NCBI RefSeq assembly: GCF_000177075.1
Contig: NZ_ADEG01000045.1
Span: 83,967-147,966 of the forward strand
Direction: 5' to 3'
Source: Hoylesella buccalis ATCC 35310
Lineage (GTDB): Bacteria > Bacteroidota > Bacteroidia > Bacteroidales > Bacteroidaceae
DNA length: 64,000 nt
A program made the translations under genes and the position numbers. Numbering within the stretch: the first letter of the stretch is position 1; each line of letters begins with the position of its first letter. Below, in pieces: positions 36,305-44,565 of this stretch. The notes below the pieces were generated by a model, which did not search any database, had not been told where the DNA came from, and worked only from the letters and a program-made list of their open reading frames with translations.

Positions 36305-37453
36305 ATGGCGATAATTAGATGTCCGGAGTGCGGCCACCAAATCAGTGACCGAGCACCCGTTTGTCCCTCTTGTGGGGTAGAAATTGCTGAAAGAGTGACC
36401 CGTTGCACGCAATGTGGTGAAGTTTATTTTAATGATTTGCACGAATGTCCAAACTGCCACCACGCCAATATGAACTATCGCGATGATAACTCTCCGGTTC
36501 ATGAACAGGCTATAGAGCTGAAAGAAGAGCCTACAACCATGGTGGACACAACGCCTCCCGCACCCAACGGAGACATGCAACGTTCCAAGAAGAAACACAC
36601 CACTTTAATAATAGCTTTCATCATAGCCATCATTGCATGTGGAGTGGGCTATTATTTCTATCACAATGCACAAATGAAAGAAGAGTTGGAGGCTTACGAG
36701 TTTGCCGCCAAGAGCGAAGATCCCATCGTGCTTCAGGACTATCTTGACCGCTTTAAAGACGCACCCATGGCACACAGAGACTCCATACACGTTCGCTTGA
36801 CGGCCATCCAGCAAATGGATAGCGAATGGACCGATGCTTGGGTGAGCAACTCAAAAACAGCTCTGGAAGATTATCTTGACAAGCATCCCGACTCTGAACA
36901 CCGTGCGGAAGCCATGCGCAAGATTGACTCGTTGGACTGGGTGGCAGCCAGCTCAGCCAACAGTGTGGACGCATACCAGTTTTACTTGGAAGACCATCCC
37001 AACGGTGCGTATGTAGATGATGCTAAAGATGGCATCAAAACAATCAACGCACAGACGGTTCAACCAGAGGAAAGGGCCATGTTAAGCTCGCTGTTCAAAC
37101 AGTTCTTTCAGAGTATCAACGCAAAGGACGAGGATGGTTTGACCAGCACGGTCAGTCCTGTCATCAGTTCTTTTCTGGGTAAAGTGGATGCGAATAAAAA
37201 TGATGTCATCACCTTTTTGCATAAACTATACAACCAGGAGGTTGCCAGCATGTCATGGCATCTGCTCAATGATTACAAGATTGACAAGAAAGAAATCGGT
37301 GACGAACAATACGAATACACCGTAAATTTCTCAGCAGACCAAGATGTTAACAAGGTGGATGATACGCAGCAAACCATGCATTATCGCATCAAAGCCAAGG
37401 TAAATCCTGACGGAAAAATCGCAGAGTTCAACATGACTCGCATTATTCAGTAG
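36305..37453 (+). CDS. Zinc-ribbon membrane protein
   Basis: From the ATG at 36305 the product is 382 residues. The N-terminus has two CxxC pairs (IRCPECGHQ and PVCPSCGVE) and a further ribbon (TRCTQCGEV, HECPNCHH). A Lys-rich stretch precedes one membrane segment (about 100-122, TLIIAFIIAIIACGVGYYFY). The outer part has helical repeats with the motif LEDYLDKHPDSEHRAEA and a C-terminal NTF2-like domain (about 270-382). Topology suggests ribbons in the cytoplasm and the rest in the periplasm. The function is unknown; the gene lies between two peptidoglycan hydrolase genes. Confidence 0.82.
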   Translation: MAIIRCPECGHQISDRAPVCPSCGVEIAERVTRCTQCGEVYFNDLHECPNCHHANMNYRDDNSPVHEQAIELKEEPTTMVDTTPPAPNGDMQRSKKKHTTLIIAFIIAIIACGVGYYFYHNAQMKEELEAYEFAAKSEDPIVLQDYLDRFKDAPMAHRDSIHVRLTAIQQMDSEWTDAWVSNSKTALEDYLDKHPDSEHRAEAMRKIDSLDWVAASSANSVDAYQFYLEDHPNGAYVDDAKDGIKTINAQTVQPEERAMLSSLFKQFFQSINAKDEDGLTSTVSPVISSFLGKVDANKNDVITFLHKLYNQEVASMSWHLLNDYKIDKKEIGDEQYEYTVNFSADQDVNKVDDTQQTMHYRIKAKVNPDGKIAEFNMTRIIQ

Positions 37454-37488
37454 TGTTTCGAAAGACAATTCAATTGATCTGAAAAATA

Positions 37489-37528
37489 AAACCATTGAGC
37501 TTGGTTCACCCTACTGGCTCAATGGTTT
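37489..37528. terminator. Bidirectional terminator
   Basis: AAACCATTGAGC (37489-37500) and GCTCAATGGTTT (37517-37528), a perfect 12-bp stem with a 16-base loop. A T-rich tract follows on both strands (CTCGTTTTTATT rightward, TATTTTTC leftward). It separates the convergent zinc-ribbon and GH73 genes. Confidence 0.85.
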
Positions 37529-37567
37529 CTCGTTTTTATTGTTGTCAGCCGTGCAAACTGGCTTGTC

Positions 37568-38485
37568 CTAATATACTCTCACAACGTCACCGACGTGGAT
37601 GGTATGGTCTGGAGTAAAATCATTCAACTTGTATAAACTGGCCAAACGCATACCATAAATCTGTGCAATGATATACAGACTCTCTCCGTTCTTGACAACA
37701 TGCGGACGATTCTTGAAAGCCTTCGGTGCTCTTTTTCTCTTTTTCTTCAGGAAAATGATTTCGCCTTCTGTCAAAGCATCATCTTTATCACGCTCGTTGT
37801 ACTTAGCTATCTTTTTGTACGACACGCCTATTTCCTCGCCTATCAGCTTGAAGGTGTCGCCGCGACGAGCCCGGATATAATAATTCTTGTTGAAGATTGC
37901 GATGGGATGCAAAGGCTTTGCCTGGTTAACAACTGTTTGATTGCCAGAATATTCAACCATGGCGTGATCGTATGATCTGGCACTATCGTAGACATAAAGC
38001 TTGTAAAGCTCTATCAATTCGATGAGTTTATAAGCATATCGCGGGTTGGTTGCATAGCCACAAGCTTTCAAACCATGCGCCCATCCACGGTAATCTTGCA
38101 TGGAAAGGCTAAACAACTTGCGGTAACGACTGCTGTTCACAAGGAATTTACTATGGTCTTCAAAACTTTGAAGGGGATGATCGTATGCGCGAAAGCATTC
38201 GCCCAAAGCGTCATCATCCTCAGCAATGGTACGACCAGTCCAATCATGACACTTGATTCCGAAATGGTTATTGCCCAGTCGTGCCAATCTACTTCGCCCT
38301 GCTCCACTCTCAAAAACAGCCTGAGCCAAGGTGATACTCGCTGGGATTCGGTATTGAAGCATCTCCCGAATAGCCAAATCTTTGTATTGATTGATGTAGA
38401 GTTGATAGGTCTGGTTCCATCTCATCTGGGCCCATGATGCCATAGATGAAATTGAAAAGAGGAATATAATCGCAATTTTATTCAT
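37568..38485 (-). CDS. Glucosaminidase (GH73) with two LysM domains, secreted
   Basis: A peptidoglycan N-acetylglucosaminidase. From the ATG at 38485 the product has 305 residues: signal peptide (MNKIAIIFLFSISSMASWA), GH73 domain (about 20-165) with SITLAQAVFESGAGRS holding the catalytic Glu, then LysM 1 (about 205-250, YIRARRGDTFKLIGEE) and LysM 2 (about 260-305, HVVKNGESLYIIAQI). The frame begins seven codons earlier at a TTG that overlaps the -7 box, so I reject it; the ATG at 38491 is an alternative. It is divergent from folK. Confidence 0.92.
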   Translation of the reverse strand: MNKIAIIFLFSISSMASWAQMRWNQTYQLYINQYKDLAIREMLQYRIPASITLAQAVFESGAGRSRLARLGNNHFGIKCHDWTGRTIAEDDDALGECFRAYDHPLQSFEDHSKFLVNSSRYRKLFSLSMQDYRGWAHGLKACGYATNPRYAYKLIELIELYKLYVYDSARSYDHAMVEYSGNQTVVNQAKPLHPIAIFNKNYYIRARRGDTFKLIGEEIGVSYKKIAKYNERDKDDALTEGEIIFLKKKRKRAPKAFKNRPHVVKNGESLYIIAQIYGMRLASLYKLNDFTPDHTIHVGDVVRVY

Positions 38486-38503
38486 GAACATTAAGATGTT
38501 AGA

Positions 38504-38511
38504 CAAAGTTA
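38504..38511 (-). promoter_or_regulatory. -7 box of GH73 gene
   Basis: TAACTTTG on the minus strand, 18 bases before the ATG, with a TTG 21 bases upstream (38535-38533). Confidence 0.6.
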
Positions 38512-38564
38512 CATAAATTCATAAAAAAAGCACAATGGATTGGTGTACGTTTAATAATTATTAG

Positions 38565-38572
38565 TAATTTTG
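38565..38572 (+). promoter_or_regulatory. -7 box directly before folK
   Basis: TAATTTTG, five bases, then the folK ATG at 38578. The usual start site would leave a leader of about one base. Confidence 0.55.
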
Positions 38573-38577
38573 TACGA

Positions 38578-38961
38578 ATGGACAGCAAACGAGTCATCTT
38601 AGCATTGGGAACGAACGTCAACCAAGAGCGCAACATGAAACAAGTCATGCGGCTGTTGGCTGACACTTGGCCTGACATGAAGTTCACTACACCGAAGTGG
38701 ACACAACCCATTGGCATGGCATCAGACCTATTTTACAACTGTTTGGCATACACAAAGGTTGAAGAAACCCTTGAAGATTTCACCGAAAAGGTGAAAAACA
38801 TGGAACGAATATGTGGTGACACGAGGGCTGAAAGGTCGCTCAATCGCATCCAAATGGACATCGACATTTTGCTATATGGTGACAATAAGCTGCACATAGA
38901 CGACTGGCAACGCGACTATGTACAAGAGTTGATGAAAGAAATTGAAGTTATTAAGCATTAA
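38578..38961 (+). CDS. folK: HPPK-like protein (FolK), short form
   Basis: Resembles 2-amino-4-hydroxy-6-hydroxymethyldihydropteridine diphosphokinase of folate synthesis: RVILALGTNVNQERNM at the start, PIGMASDLFYNCLA, and GDTRAERSLNRIQMDIDILL with the Asp pair that binds magnesium. At 127 residues it is about 30 shorter than the usual enzyme; the C-terminal pterin-loop segment is replaced by a charged helix (DYVQELMKEIEVIKH). It may be a compact variant or a diverged paralogue. It overlaps no other gene, and the M64 peptidase ATG follows its stop without spacer. Confidence 0.72.
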   Translation: MDSKRVILALGTNVNQERNMKQVMRLLADTWPDMKFTTPKWTQPIGMASDLFYNCLAYTKVEETLEDFTEKVKNMERICGDTRAERSLNRIQMDIDILLYGDNKLHIDDWQRDYVQELMKEIEVIKH

Positions 38962-40221
38962 ATGATGAAAATAAAGACTTACCTAACCCATGTGATCCCA
39001 TGTGTTCTGTGCCTGTTCATGTCGGCAAACGTGAACGCGCAGGACTTCAACAAGGTGTTTTCTGACAGCACATTGCGCATTGATTATATTTTTTCGGGCA
39101 ATGCGAACCAGCAACACATCGCCGTTGACCAATTGAATGTCATACCCAGATGGTACGGAAAAAAACAACGGTTGGCCGAATTACCCATGGAAGGAAACGG
39201 GCAAATAACCGTCCGCGACCATCACACGAAATGCACGCTCTACCGTAATTCGTTTTCTACATTGTTTCAAGAATGGCTCACTTACGATGAAGCCAAGCAC
39301 ACAAGCAGGGCTTTCGAGAATGTATTTCTCGTTCCGATGCCCAAGGATACCGTTGACGTTACGGTGACCTTGAATAACAACAGGCGTGAAACGATGATCC
39401 AACTGACACACACGGTCGCACCAAGTGACATCTTGATTAAGCACACTGGAGAACGAAACCGCACTCCATTTGAAACACTACAGACGGCTCACGACACCTC
39501 CCGCTGCATCCACATCGCCTTCCTGGCAGAGGGATACCGCACTGACGAGATGGACATCTTCCTGAAAGATGCCGCCGAAGCCACCGAGGCATTGTTCGCA
39601 CATGAGCCTTTTAAGGCCATGAGAAGCAGGTTCAACATCATAGCAGTCAAAGCTCCTTCGGCTGAAAGTGGCACCAGCGAGCCTTCTAAAGGCGTGTGGA
39701 AGAATACCGCCCTGCACTCTCATTTTGACACGTTCTACAGCAACCGTTATCTTACTACACTGCGATTAAAAACCGTACACGACTGGCTGGCAGGACTTCC
39801 ATACGAACATATCATCATCTTGGTGAACACTCATCAGTACGGAGGCGGGGGTATTCTTAACTCATACAACTTGTCAATGACCCATCATCCGTCGTTCAAA
39901 CCTGTTGTTGTACATGAGTTTGGCCATAGCTTTGCTGGACTGGCCGACGAATATGCCTATGATTTCGAGGAAATCCCCATGTATCCGCCTGACGTAGAAC
40001 CATGGGAACAAAACATAACAACCAAAGTTAAGTTTTCTGATAAATGGCAAGACATGATGGAAAAAGTACCTTCTGTGGGACTGATAGAAGGTGCTGGCTA
40101 CTCGCTGAAAGGCATTTACCGCGCGTCACACGACTGTAGAATGCGCACGAATGACACACCCGAATTCTGTCCTGTGTGTCAACAAGCCATCCAACGTGTC
40201 ATTGATTTCTACACAAAATGA
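38962..40221 (+). CDS. M64 family metallopeptidase (IgA peptidase M64), secreted
   Basis: A zinc protease of the M64 family. The 419 residues have a signal peptide (MMKIKTYLTHVIPCVLCLFM, cut after NAQ), an N-terminal M64_N beta domain (about 27-150) and a peptidase domain with HEFGHSFAGLADEY (near 317) carrying the two His ligands and the catalytic Glu. The C-terminus has two CxxC-like Cys (CRMR...CPVCQQ). M64 enzymes of gut bacteria cleave IgA or mucins in some species, but the substrate here is not known. It directly follows folK and precedes the TPR gene by ten bases. Confidence 0.9.
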   Translation: MMKIKTYLTHVIPCVLCLFMSANVNAQDFNKVFSDSTLRIDYIFSGNANQQHIAVDQLNVIPRWYGKKQRLAELPMEGNGQITVRDHHTKCTLYRNSFSTLFQEWLTYDEAKHTSRAFENVFLVPMPKDTVDVTVTLNNNRRETMIQLTHTVAPSDILIKHTGERNRTPFETLQTAHDTSRCIHIAFLAEGYRTDEMDIFLKDAAEATEALFAHEPFKAMRSRFNIIAVKAPSAESGTSEPSKGVWKNTALHSHFDTFYSNRYLTTLRLKTVHDWLAGLPYEHIIILVNTHQYGGGGILNSYNLSMTHHPSFKPVVVHEFGHSFAGLADEYAYDFEEIPMYPPDVEPWEQNITTKVKFSDKWQDMMEKVPSVGLIEGAGYSLKGIYRASHDCRMRTNDTPEFCPVCQQAIQRVIDFYTK

Positions 40222-40231
40222 TGAACTTAGC

Positions 40232-40876
40232 ATGAAGCCGAGGCACTATCTGATGATTGGGTTGGTCACCCTCGTGTTATTGTTTGGGCAAAACAGCCCG
40301 GTAGATGCCATTCACAACCGCCCCATCAATGACAAAGACCGACTGAACATGGCGCTAGAATACTTTCAAAGTGAGAAGTATCATGAGGCTCTTTTACTGT
40401 TTCAGAAGCTTGACCAGGAATACCTTCTCAACCAAAGATACAAGGCTTACATCGGCGTTTGCTACTATCATCTATGGAAATACGAGCAGGCATGCCTGTA
40501 TCTTGACTCGGTTATGTCGAGCATCACCGTCTTCGCACCTCACGAACAATCGGTCTATTATTATGCCAATGCTGAAAGTCACTTTCAATTAAAACAATAC
40601 GAAGCAGCCATCCCATGCTATGAAAAGATGCTGAACGTATGCCATGACAACGAAAAAGCCGATGCCCTCTACCGTCTTGGGTTCTGTTATCTGTTCAATA
40701 AGGATTGGGAAAACGCACTTGAGTATTTTGAAAGCGCACGCTCCTATTATCAACATTATGGATACAAGCCTGGGTTGAAATACCGTATGGCACAGATTGA
40801 AAACATGATCAACGGCTGCAAACAACAAATAGACCAATCAACAAGCACCACTTTACCAAGCGATAGCATCAAGTGA
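40232..40876 (+). CDS. Secreted TPR protein
   Basis: The ATG at 40232 gives 214 residues with a signal peptide (MKPRHYLMIGLVTLVLLFG). At least four TPR-type helical pairs follow (ALEYFQSEKYHEALLLFQKL, AYIGVCYYHLWKYEQACLYL, FQLKQYEAAIPCYEKML, YRLGFCYLFNKDWENALEYF). It is probably a periplasmic or membrane scaffold. The longer open frame covers the end of the M64 gene and is rejected. It is likely co-transcribed with folK and the M64 peptidase. No specific function can be given. Confidence 0.8.
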   Translation: MKPRHYLMIGLVTLVLLFGQNSPVDAIHNRPINDKDRLNMALEYFQSEKYHEALLLFQKLDQEYLLNQRYKAYIGVCYYHLWKYEQACLYLDSVMSSITVFAPHEQSVYYYANAESHFQLKQYEAAIPCYEKMLNVCHDNEKADALYRLGFCYLFNKDWENALEYFESARSYYQHYGYKPGLKYRMAQIENMINGCKQQIDQSTSTTLPSDSIK

Positions 40877-40938
40877 AGCACGGCACAAGCGGCAAGAAAA
40901 AATAGCTTGTCATCTTTCTGTGCTTTACATTTTTTTAC

Positions 40939-40946
40939 TAACTTTG
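40939..40946 (+). promoter_or_regulatory. -7 box of xpt
   Basis: TAACTTTG followed by CATG; predicted start site near 40951. A -33 TTTG is not evident. Confidence 0.6.
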
Positions 40947-40949
40947 CAT

Positions 40950-40967
40950 GCATTATTTTTATAATGC
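40950..40967 (+). promoter_or_regulatory. 5'-terminal hairpin in xpt leader
   Basis: GCATTAT-TTTT-ATAATGC, a perfect 7-bp stem six bases before the xpt ATG (40973) and covering an upstream in-frame ATG (40964). With the -7 box at 40939-40946 the hairpin would stand at the very 5' end of the mRNA. It is far too small for a purine riboswitch. Confidence 0.55.
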
Positions 40968-40972
40968 AAAAG

Positions 40973-41551
40973 ATGAAAACATTAATAGACCGCATTCTGA
41001 AAGATGGCAAATGCTATCCTGGTGGCATACTGAAAGTAGATAAATTTATCAACCACCAGATGGATCCCAACCTCATGAAAGCCATCGCCATCGAATTCAT
41101 TAAGCGTTACGCCTCAACGGAAATCAACAAAATCTTGACCATCGAAGCCTCGGGCATTGCTCCCGCCATCGTTATGGGGTTACTTTTGGACCTTCCGGTG
41201 GTATTCGCCAAGAAGAAAAAACCGTCAACGATGGACAACATCTTATCCACCACAGTCTTCTCATTCACCAAACAGCGCGAATACAACGTCGTTATCAGCA
41301 AGGATTATCTGACACCCAACGACAAAGTGGTTTTCATTGACGACTTCCTGGCCTATGGAAATGCCGCCAAAGGCATCATCGACCTATGCCGGCAGGCCGG
41401 TGCAGAACTGGTTGGGATGGGCTTTATCATTGAAAAAACCTTCCAACATGGACGTGACGGTATAGAAGCAGAAGGCGTGAGATGCGAATCTCTTGCGATG
41501 ATTGAATCGTTGGACAACTGCCAAATCAAATTAAAAAACATCGAAAAGTAA
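40973..41551 (+). CDS. xpt: Xanthine phosphoribosyltransferase
   Basis: Salvages xanthine to XMP with PRPP. The ATG at 40973 gives 192 residues beginning [20 protein letters not shown], which lines up with B. subtilis Xpt; an ATG three codons earlier lies in a hairpin. It shows [14 protein letters not shown] and the PRPP loop [14 protein letters not shown] (near residue 121). It is followed 29 bases later by the permease gene, as in the xpt-pbuX pairs of other bacteria. Confidence 0.94.
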   Translation: MKTLIDRILKDGKCYPGGILKVDKFINHQMDPNLMKAIAIEFIKRYASTEINKILTIEASGIAPAIVMGLLLDLPVVFAKKKKPSTMDNILSTTVFSFTKQREYNVVISKDYLTPNDKVVFIDDFLAYGNAAKGIIDLCRQAGAELVGMGFIIEKTFQHGRDGIEAEGVRCESLAMIESLDNCQIKLKNIEK

Positions 41552-41580
41552 CCACTCCCCTATTGATTGAACGCTAAAAA

Positions 41581-42951
41581 ATGAACCCAACAGAACAAGA
41601 ACAAGTAAGGTCAAAGTCGAATGACTTGATTTATGGACTTCACGACCGCCCGGCTCTCCGAGAAAGTATTTTTGCCGCACTGCAGCACTTGCTGGCCATC
41701 TTCGTAGCCATCATCACCCCACCGCTGATTATTTCGAATGCCCTTAATTTTGATTTGGAAACAACAGGATTCTTGGTTTCCATGTCACTGTTCGTTTCTG
41801 GCGTCGCCACATTCATACAGTGTCACCGCATCGGTCCCATCGGCACGGGACTCTTGTGCATCCAAGGCACCAGCTTCTCCTTTATAGGCCCCATTATCGG
41901 AGCCGGTATGCTTGGCATGGTAGGTGGCAAGTTGAACACCGAGATGGCTTTGTCCTATATATTTACCGCCTGCATGTTCGCCTCTGTTGTCGAAATGCTT
42001 GTGAGTCGCCTATTGAAGTACACACGCAAAATCATCACGCCGCTGGTCTCTGGCATCGTTGTCACGTTGATAGGTATGTCGCTGGTCAAGGCCGGAATCA
42101 ACTCATGTGGTGGTGGTGCGGCGGCCGAGGCTGACGGCTCGTTCGGATCTCTGGTAAACCTTGGGTTGGCAGCGCTCGTGCTGTTCAGCATCATCATCTT
42201 CAATCGTTCGAGCAACCGCTTTCTTCGAATGAGTTCAATCGTGCTGGGTCTTCTCATTGGGTGCATCGCTGCCTATCTCATGGGAATGATTCACTTGGAT
42301 TCCATTCAAAGCTATGGAGGCTTTATCATTCCCGTTCCGTTCAAATACGGATTTCGCTTTGACATTTCGGCCCTGATATCTTTGGGACTGGTTTACCTCA
42401 TTACGGCCATTGAAGCATACGGAGACATCACGGCCAACTCGCTGATTTCCGGAGAACCCATCGAAGGTGAAGTGTTTGAAAGAAGAGCATCGGGCGGCAT
42501 TCTGGCCGATGGTTTCAACTCCATGTTGGCCGCTGTGTTCAACTCTTTCCCCAATTCAATCTTCGCACAGAACAACGGAATGATTCAATTGACAGGCATT
42601 GCCAGCCGCTATGTTGGCTACTACATTGCCGGAGCGCTGGTTGTCTTAGGACTGTTCCCTGTTGTTGGATTGGTGTTTTCCTTAATTCCGGCTCCGGTAC
42701 TCGGTGGCGCCACGCTGCTGATGTTTGGAACCGTAGCTGCCGCAGGCATCAAAATCATCGCATCAACCCAAATCAACCGAAAGGCAGTATTGGTGATGGC
42801 CATCAGCTTTGCCCTGGGACTTAGCGTAGAAATGGTCCCAGGTATACTGGATCACATGCCGGAAACCATCAAAAATATCTTTTCTTCGGGCATTACGACA
42901 GGTGGACTTACGGCCATCCTGACAAATGCATTTATCAAGATTAAAGAATAG
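41581..42951 (+). CDS. Xanthine/uracil permease (NCS2 family)
   Basis: A nucleobase:proton symporter in the inner membrane, 456 residues with about 13-14 hydrophobic segments. It contains the NCS2 blocks LLCIQGTSFSFIGPI, ITAIEAYGDITANSL (conserved Glu/Asp) and FNSFPNSIFAQNNGMI. Being next to xpt, xanthine is the likely cargo (PbuX type), but uracil cannot be excluded from sequence. Confidence 0.9.
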   Translation: MNPTEQEQVRSKSNDLIYGLHDRPALRESIFAALQHLLAIFVAIITPPLIISNALNFDLETTGFLVSMSLFVSGVATFIQCHRIGPIGTGLLCIQGTSFSFIGPIIGAGMLGMVGGKLNTEMALSYIFTACMFASVVEMLVSRLLKYTRKIITPLVSGIVVTLIGMSLVKAGINSCGGGAAAEADGSFGSLVNLGLAALVLFSIIIFNRSSNRFLRMSSIVLGLLIGCIAAYLMGMIHLDSIQSYGGFIIPVPFKYGFRFDISALISLGLVYLITAIEAYGDITANSLISGEPIEGEVFERRASGGILADGFNSMLAAVFNSFPNSIFAQNNGMIQLTGIASRYVGYYIAGALVVLGLFPVVGLVFSLIPAPVLGGATLLMFGTVAAAGIKIIASTQINRKAVLVMAISFALGLSVEMVPGILDHMPETIKNIFSSGITTGGLTAILTNAFIKIKE

Positions 42952-43004
42952 ATCGTCCCCGAATATTCACCCAACCGGTACGCATCGTAACTGTATCATA
43001 TTCA

Positions 43005-43136
43005 AGATAATATGTAGATTGCCACGCAAGCGCATGCATATTGGAATGGAAAGGCATTGCTATTGGTAATCAAAGTCAATGCTATTGGTGGCTAAACTCA
43101 ATGCTATTGAAGTTCAAAGTCATTGCTTTTGATGGA
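43005..43136. repeat. 22-bp-period intergenic array D (6 units)
   Basis: Units start at 43005 (degenerate), 43027, 43049, 43071, 43093 and 43115, each exactly 22 bases. Cores include CAAGCGCATGCATATTGG, CAAAGTCAATGCTATTGG, TAAACTCAATGCTATTG and CAAAGTCATTGCTTTTG. It lies in the convergent gap after the permease, upstream of the small-RNA promoter. Confidence 0.8.
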
Positions 43137-43247
43137 GAATGCATGTAACACAGAGGTTGAGCAACGCCACATTCAGATTTGAAAAATTACAGAAATCTGC
43201 ACCTTTAAGGATACATTTTTAATTTTATAAAAAAATAACTAAAAAGG

Positions 43248-43277
43248 TTTGGAGGATTCAAAAAAACATTAACTTTG
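43248..43277 (+). promoter_or_regulatory. Promoter of predicted small RNA
   Basis: TTTG (43248-43251), an 18-base spacer and TAACTTTG (43270-43277), followed by CAAG. No coding sequence follows on this strand. Confidence 0.7.
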
Positions 43278-43282
43278 CAAGT

Positions 43283-43378
43283 GTTATCCTGAAAACAATC
43301 TTTTTACCTTAAAGGACTAATACCTATTGAAGATTTGAAGGCGATTATCTGTGAAGACCATTGCCTTTTTTTTATTTT
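43283..43378 (+). ncRNA. Predicted small RNA, about 95 nt
   Basis: A near-ideal promoter ends at 43277 and an intrinsic terminator starts at 43338: AAGGCGAT (43338-43345), 14-base loop, ATTGCCTT (43360-43367) and a long T-run. There is no ATG between them, so the product would be non-coding. Short internal pairings (CCTT/AAGG near 43308-43316) are possible. It converges with the ABC permease gene, and its T-run overlaps that gene's 3' end (stop at 43372-43374). I cannot match it to a known family. Expression is a prediction. Confidence 0.55.
43338..43378 (+). terminator. Intrinsic terminator of predicted small RNA
   Basis: Eight-pair stem (one G-T pair) AAGGCGAT/ATTGCCTT followed by TTTTTTTATTTTTT. 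The T-run reaches the stop codon of the leftward permease gene. Confidence 0.75.
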
Positions 43379-44565
43379 TTGTATAAAGCAGAGATTCTGC
43401 GATAGATAATCACACTGTTGATGAAAGATACAATCGCCAGGATAACAAATCCCAATAAAAAAGTAGGAAGCATACTGGTTTTGTCAATGCTTGGAAGCAT
43501 GGCATACAGTATTTCAATGTAATAATCCCGAATACAATACACGGCCAGAACGGCTATCAGTAAAACTGCGACGTTCAGCATGAGTGTCAGGAAGATGTAT
43601 GGCTTCGACACCTGAAGCGGACGATAACCTATCAGCAAGAGATTTTCAAGTTTGTCCGCATTCTTTTGTACGAGAAGATAAATGCTTAAGAGCAGAATAT
43701 AGAAGCTCAAGAGGGATATGAACAAGCCTACGACCATCACGATGGACACGACTAACGATAAGAACGAGATGGCCTTCTCGTTGGCAAGATTGCTGTCTTC
43801 TACCTCATACGCATGGCTATCCAAGTATTTTGCGATGGCACCGTCGCGTGTGCTCGACACGTCAGCGATTAATCTGTTGGGGTTGCTTGTCGCGTGTGGC
43901 GCAAAGTGATGGTTGCTCCACGACATGAATGACATGGGAACGAGGATGGAATTCAATTTACCAGAGAATCCAATGACTTTTCCTTCAAACACTTCATCCT
44001 TACCATTGCCATGAATGGCCATCCGCACATTTAACATTCCCACCACACCTTCAGAGATGTTCGGTAATGAGTGATTGCGCGCATAACCGAAATTATACAT
44101 GGTGATGTATGACCTGGGCAGGATGATGGGCACCGTCTTGCTGCCTTCGTCATAATGCCATTGGGCAAGCGGAACATCGACAAACGAATCGGGAATGCTC
44201 TCGAAAAAGAATTCGGAATCAAGCAATTTAGTTTCCTTGACGTACAGCGTTACATTCACCTTATACTCGGCCGAGGTGAATGCGCCCAACTTTTTGACGA
44301 AAGGCTGCTGTCTTAAGTCTTCAATCTCTGCCCCATTGAACGTGTTGTCCTCACCACTGATGGTGGATGTCGTTCCTGTTTTCTTACTGACGGTGAGATA
44401 ATCGGCCTTCATGAAGCTGTCATCGCTGTTGAACACAGGTATAACGTCACGATAAAACTGATATCCCAAAAGAATGACAATCATCCCAAACAGGTTTGCA
44501 AAGAAAAAACCTACAAACTGAGGAATGCTCACATGTTGCCGAAGAAGTTTCCAAACAAGCGTCAT
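43372..44565 (-). CDS. FtsX/MacB-type ABC transporter permease
   Basis: A 397-residue inner-membrane protein with one N-terminal membrane segment (about 17-38), a periplasmic domain of about 230 residues and three C-terminal segments (about 270-300, 325-347, 362-385): the FtsX/MacB layout. Such permeases do not transport small solutes but couple ATP hydrolysis to periplasmic lipoprotein or envelope events. Its ATG overlaps the stop of the ATPase gene by four bases. Together with the DUF4836 lipoprotein it probably forms one complex. The substrate is unknown. Confidence 0.88.
   Translation of the reverse strand: MTLVWKLLRQHVSIPQFVGFFFANLFGMIVILLGYQFYRDVIPVFNSDDSFMKADYLTVSKKTGTTSTISGEDNTFNGAEIEDLRQQPFVKKLGAFTSAEYKVNVTLYVKETKLLDSEFFFESIPDSFVDVPLAQWHYDEGSKTVPIILPRSYITMYNFGYARNHSLPNISEGVVGMLNVRMAIHGNGKDEVFEGKVIGFSGKLNSILVPMSFMSWSNHHFAPHATSNPNRLIADVSSTRDGAIAKYLDSHAYEVEDSNLANEKAISFLSLVVSIVMVVGLFISLLSFYILLLSIYLLVQKNADKLENLLLIGYRPLQVSKPYIFLTLMLNVAVLLIAVLAVYCIRDYYIEILYAMLPSIDKTSMLPTFLLGFVILAIVSFINSVIIYRRISALYKK

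Noticed and set aside
40877..40972. Purine riboswitch upstream of xpt
   Set aside because: The leader from the predicted start site is only about 20 bases with a single hairpin; the 65-70 base three-way junction of a purine riboswitch does not fit.
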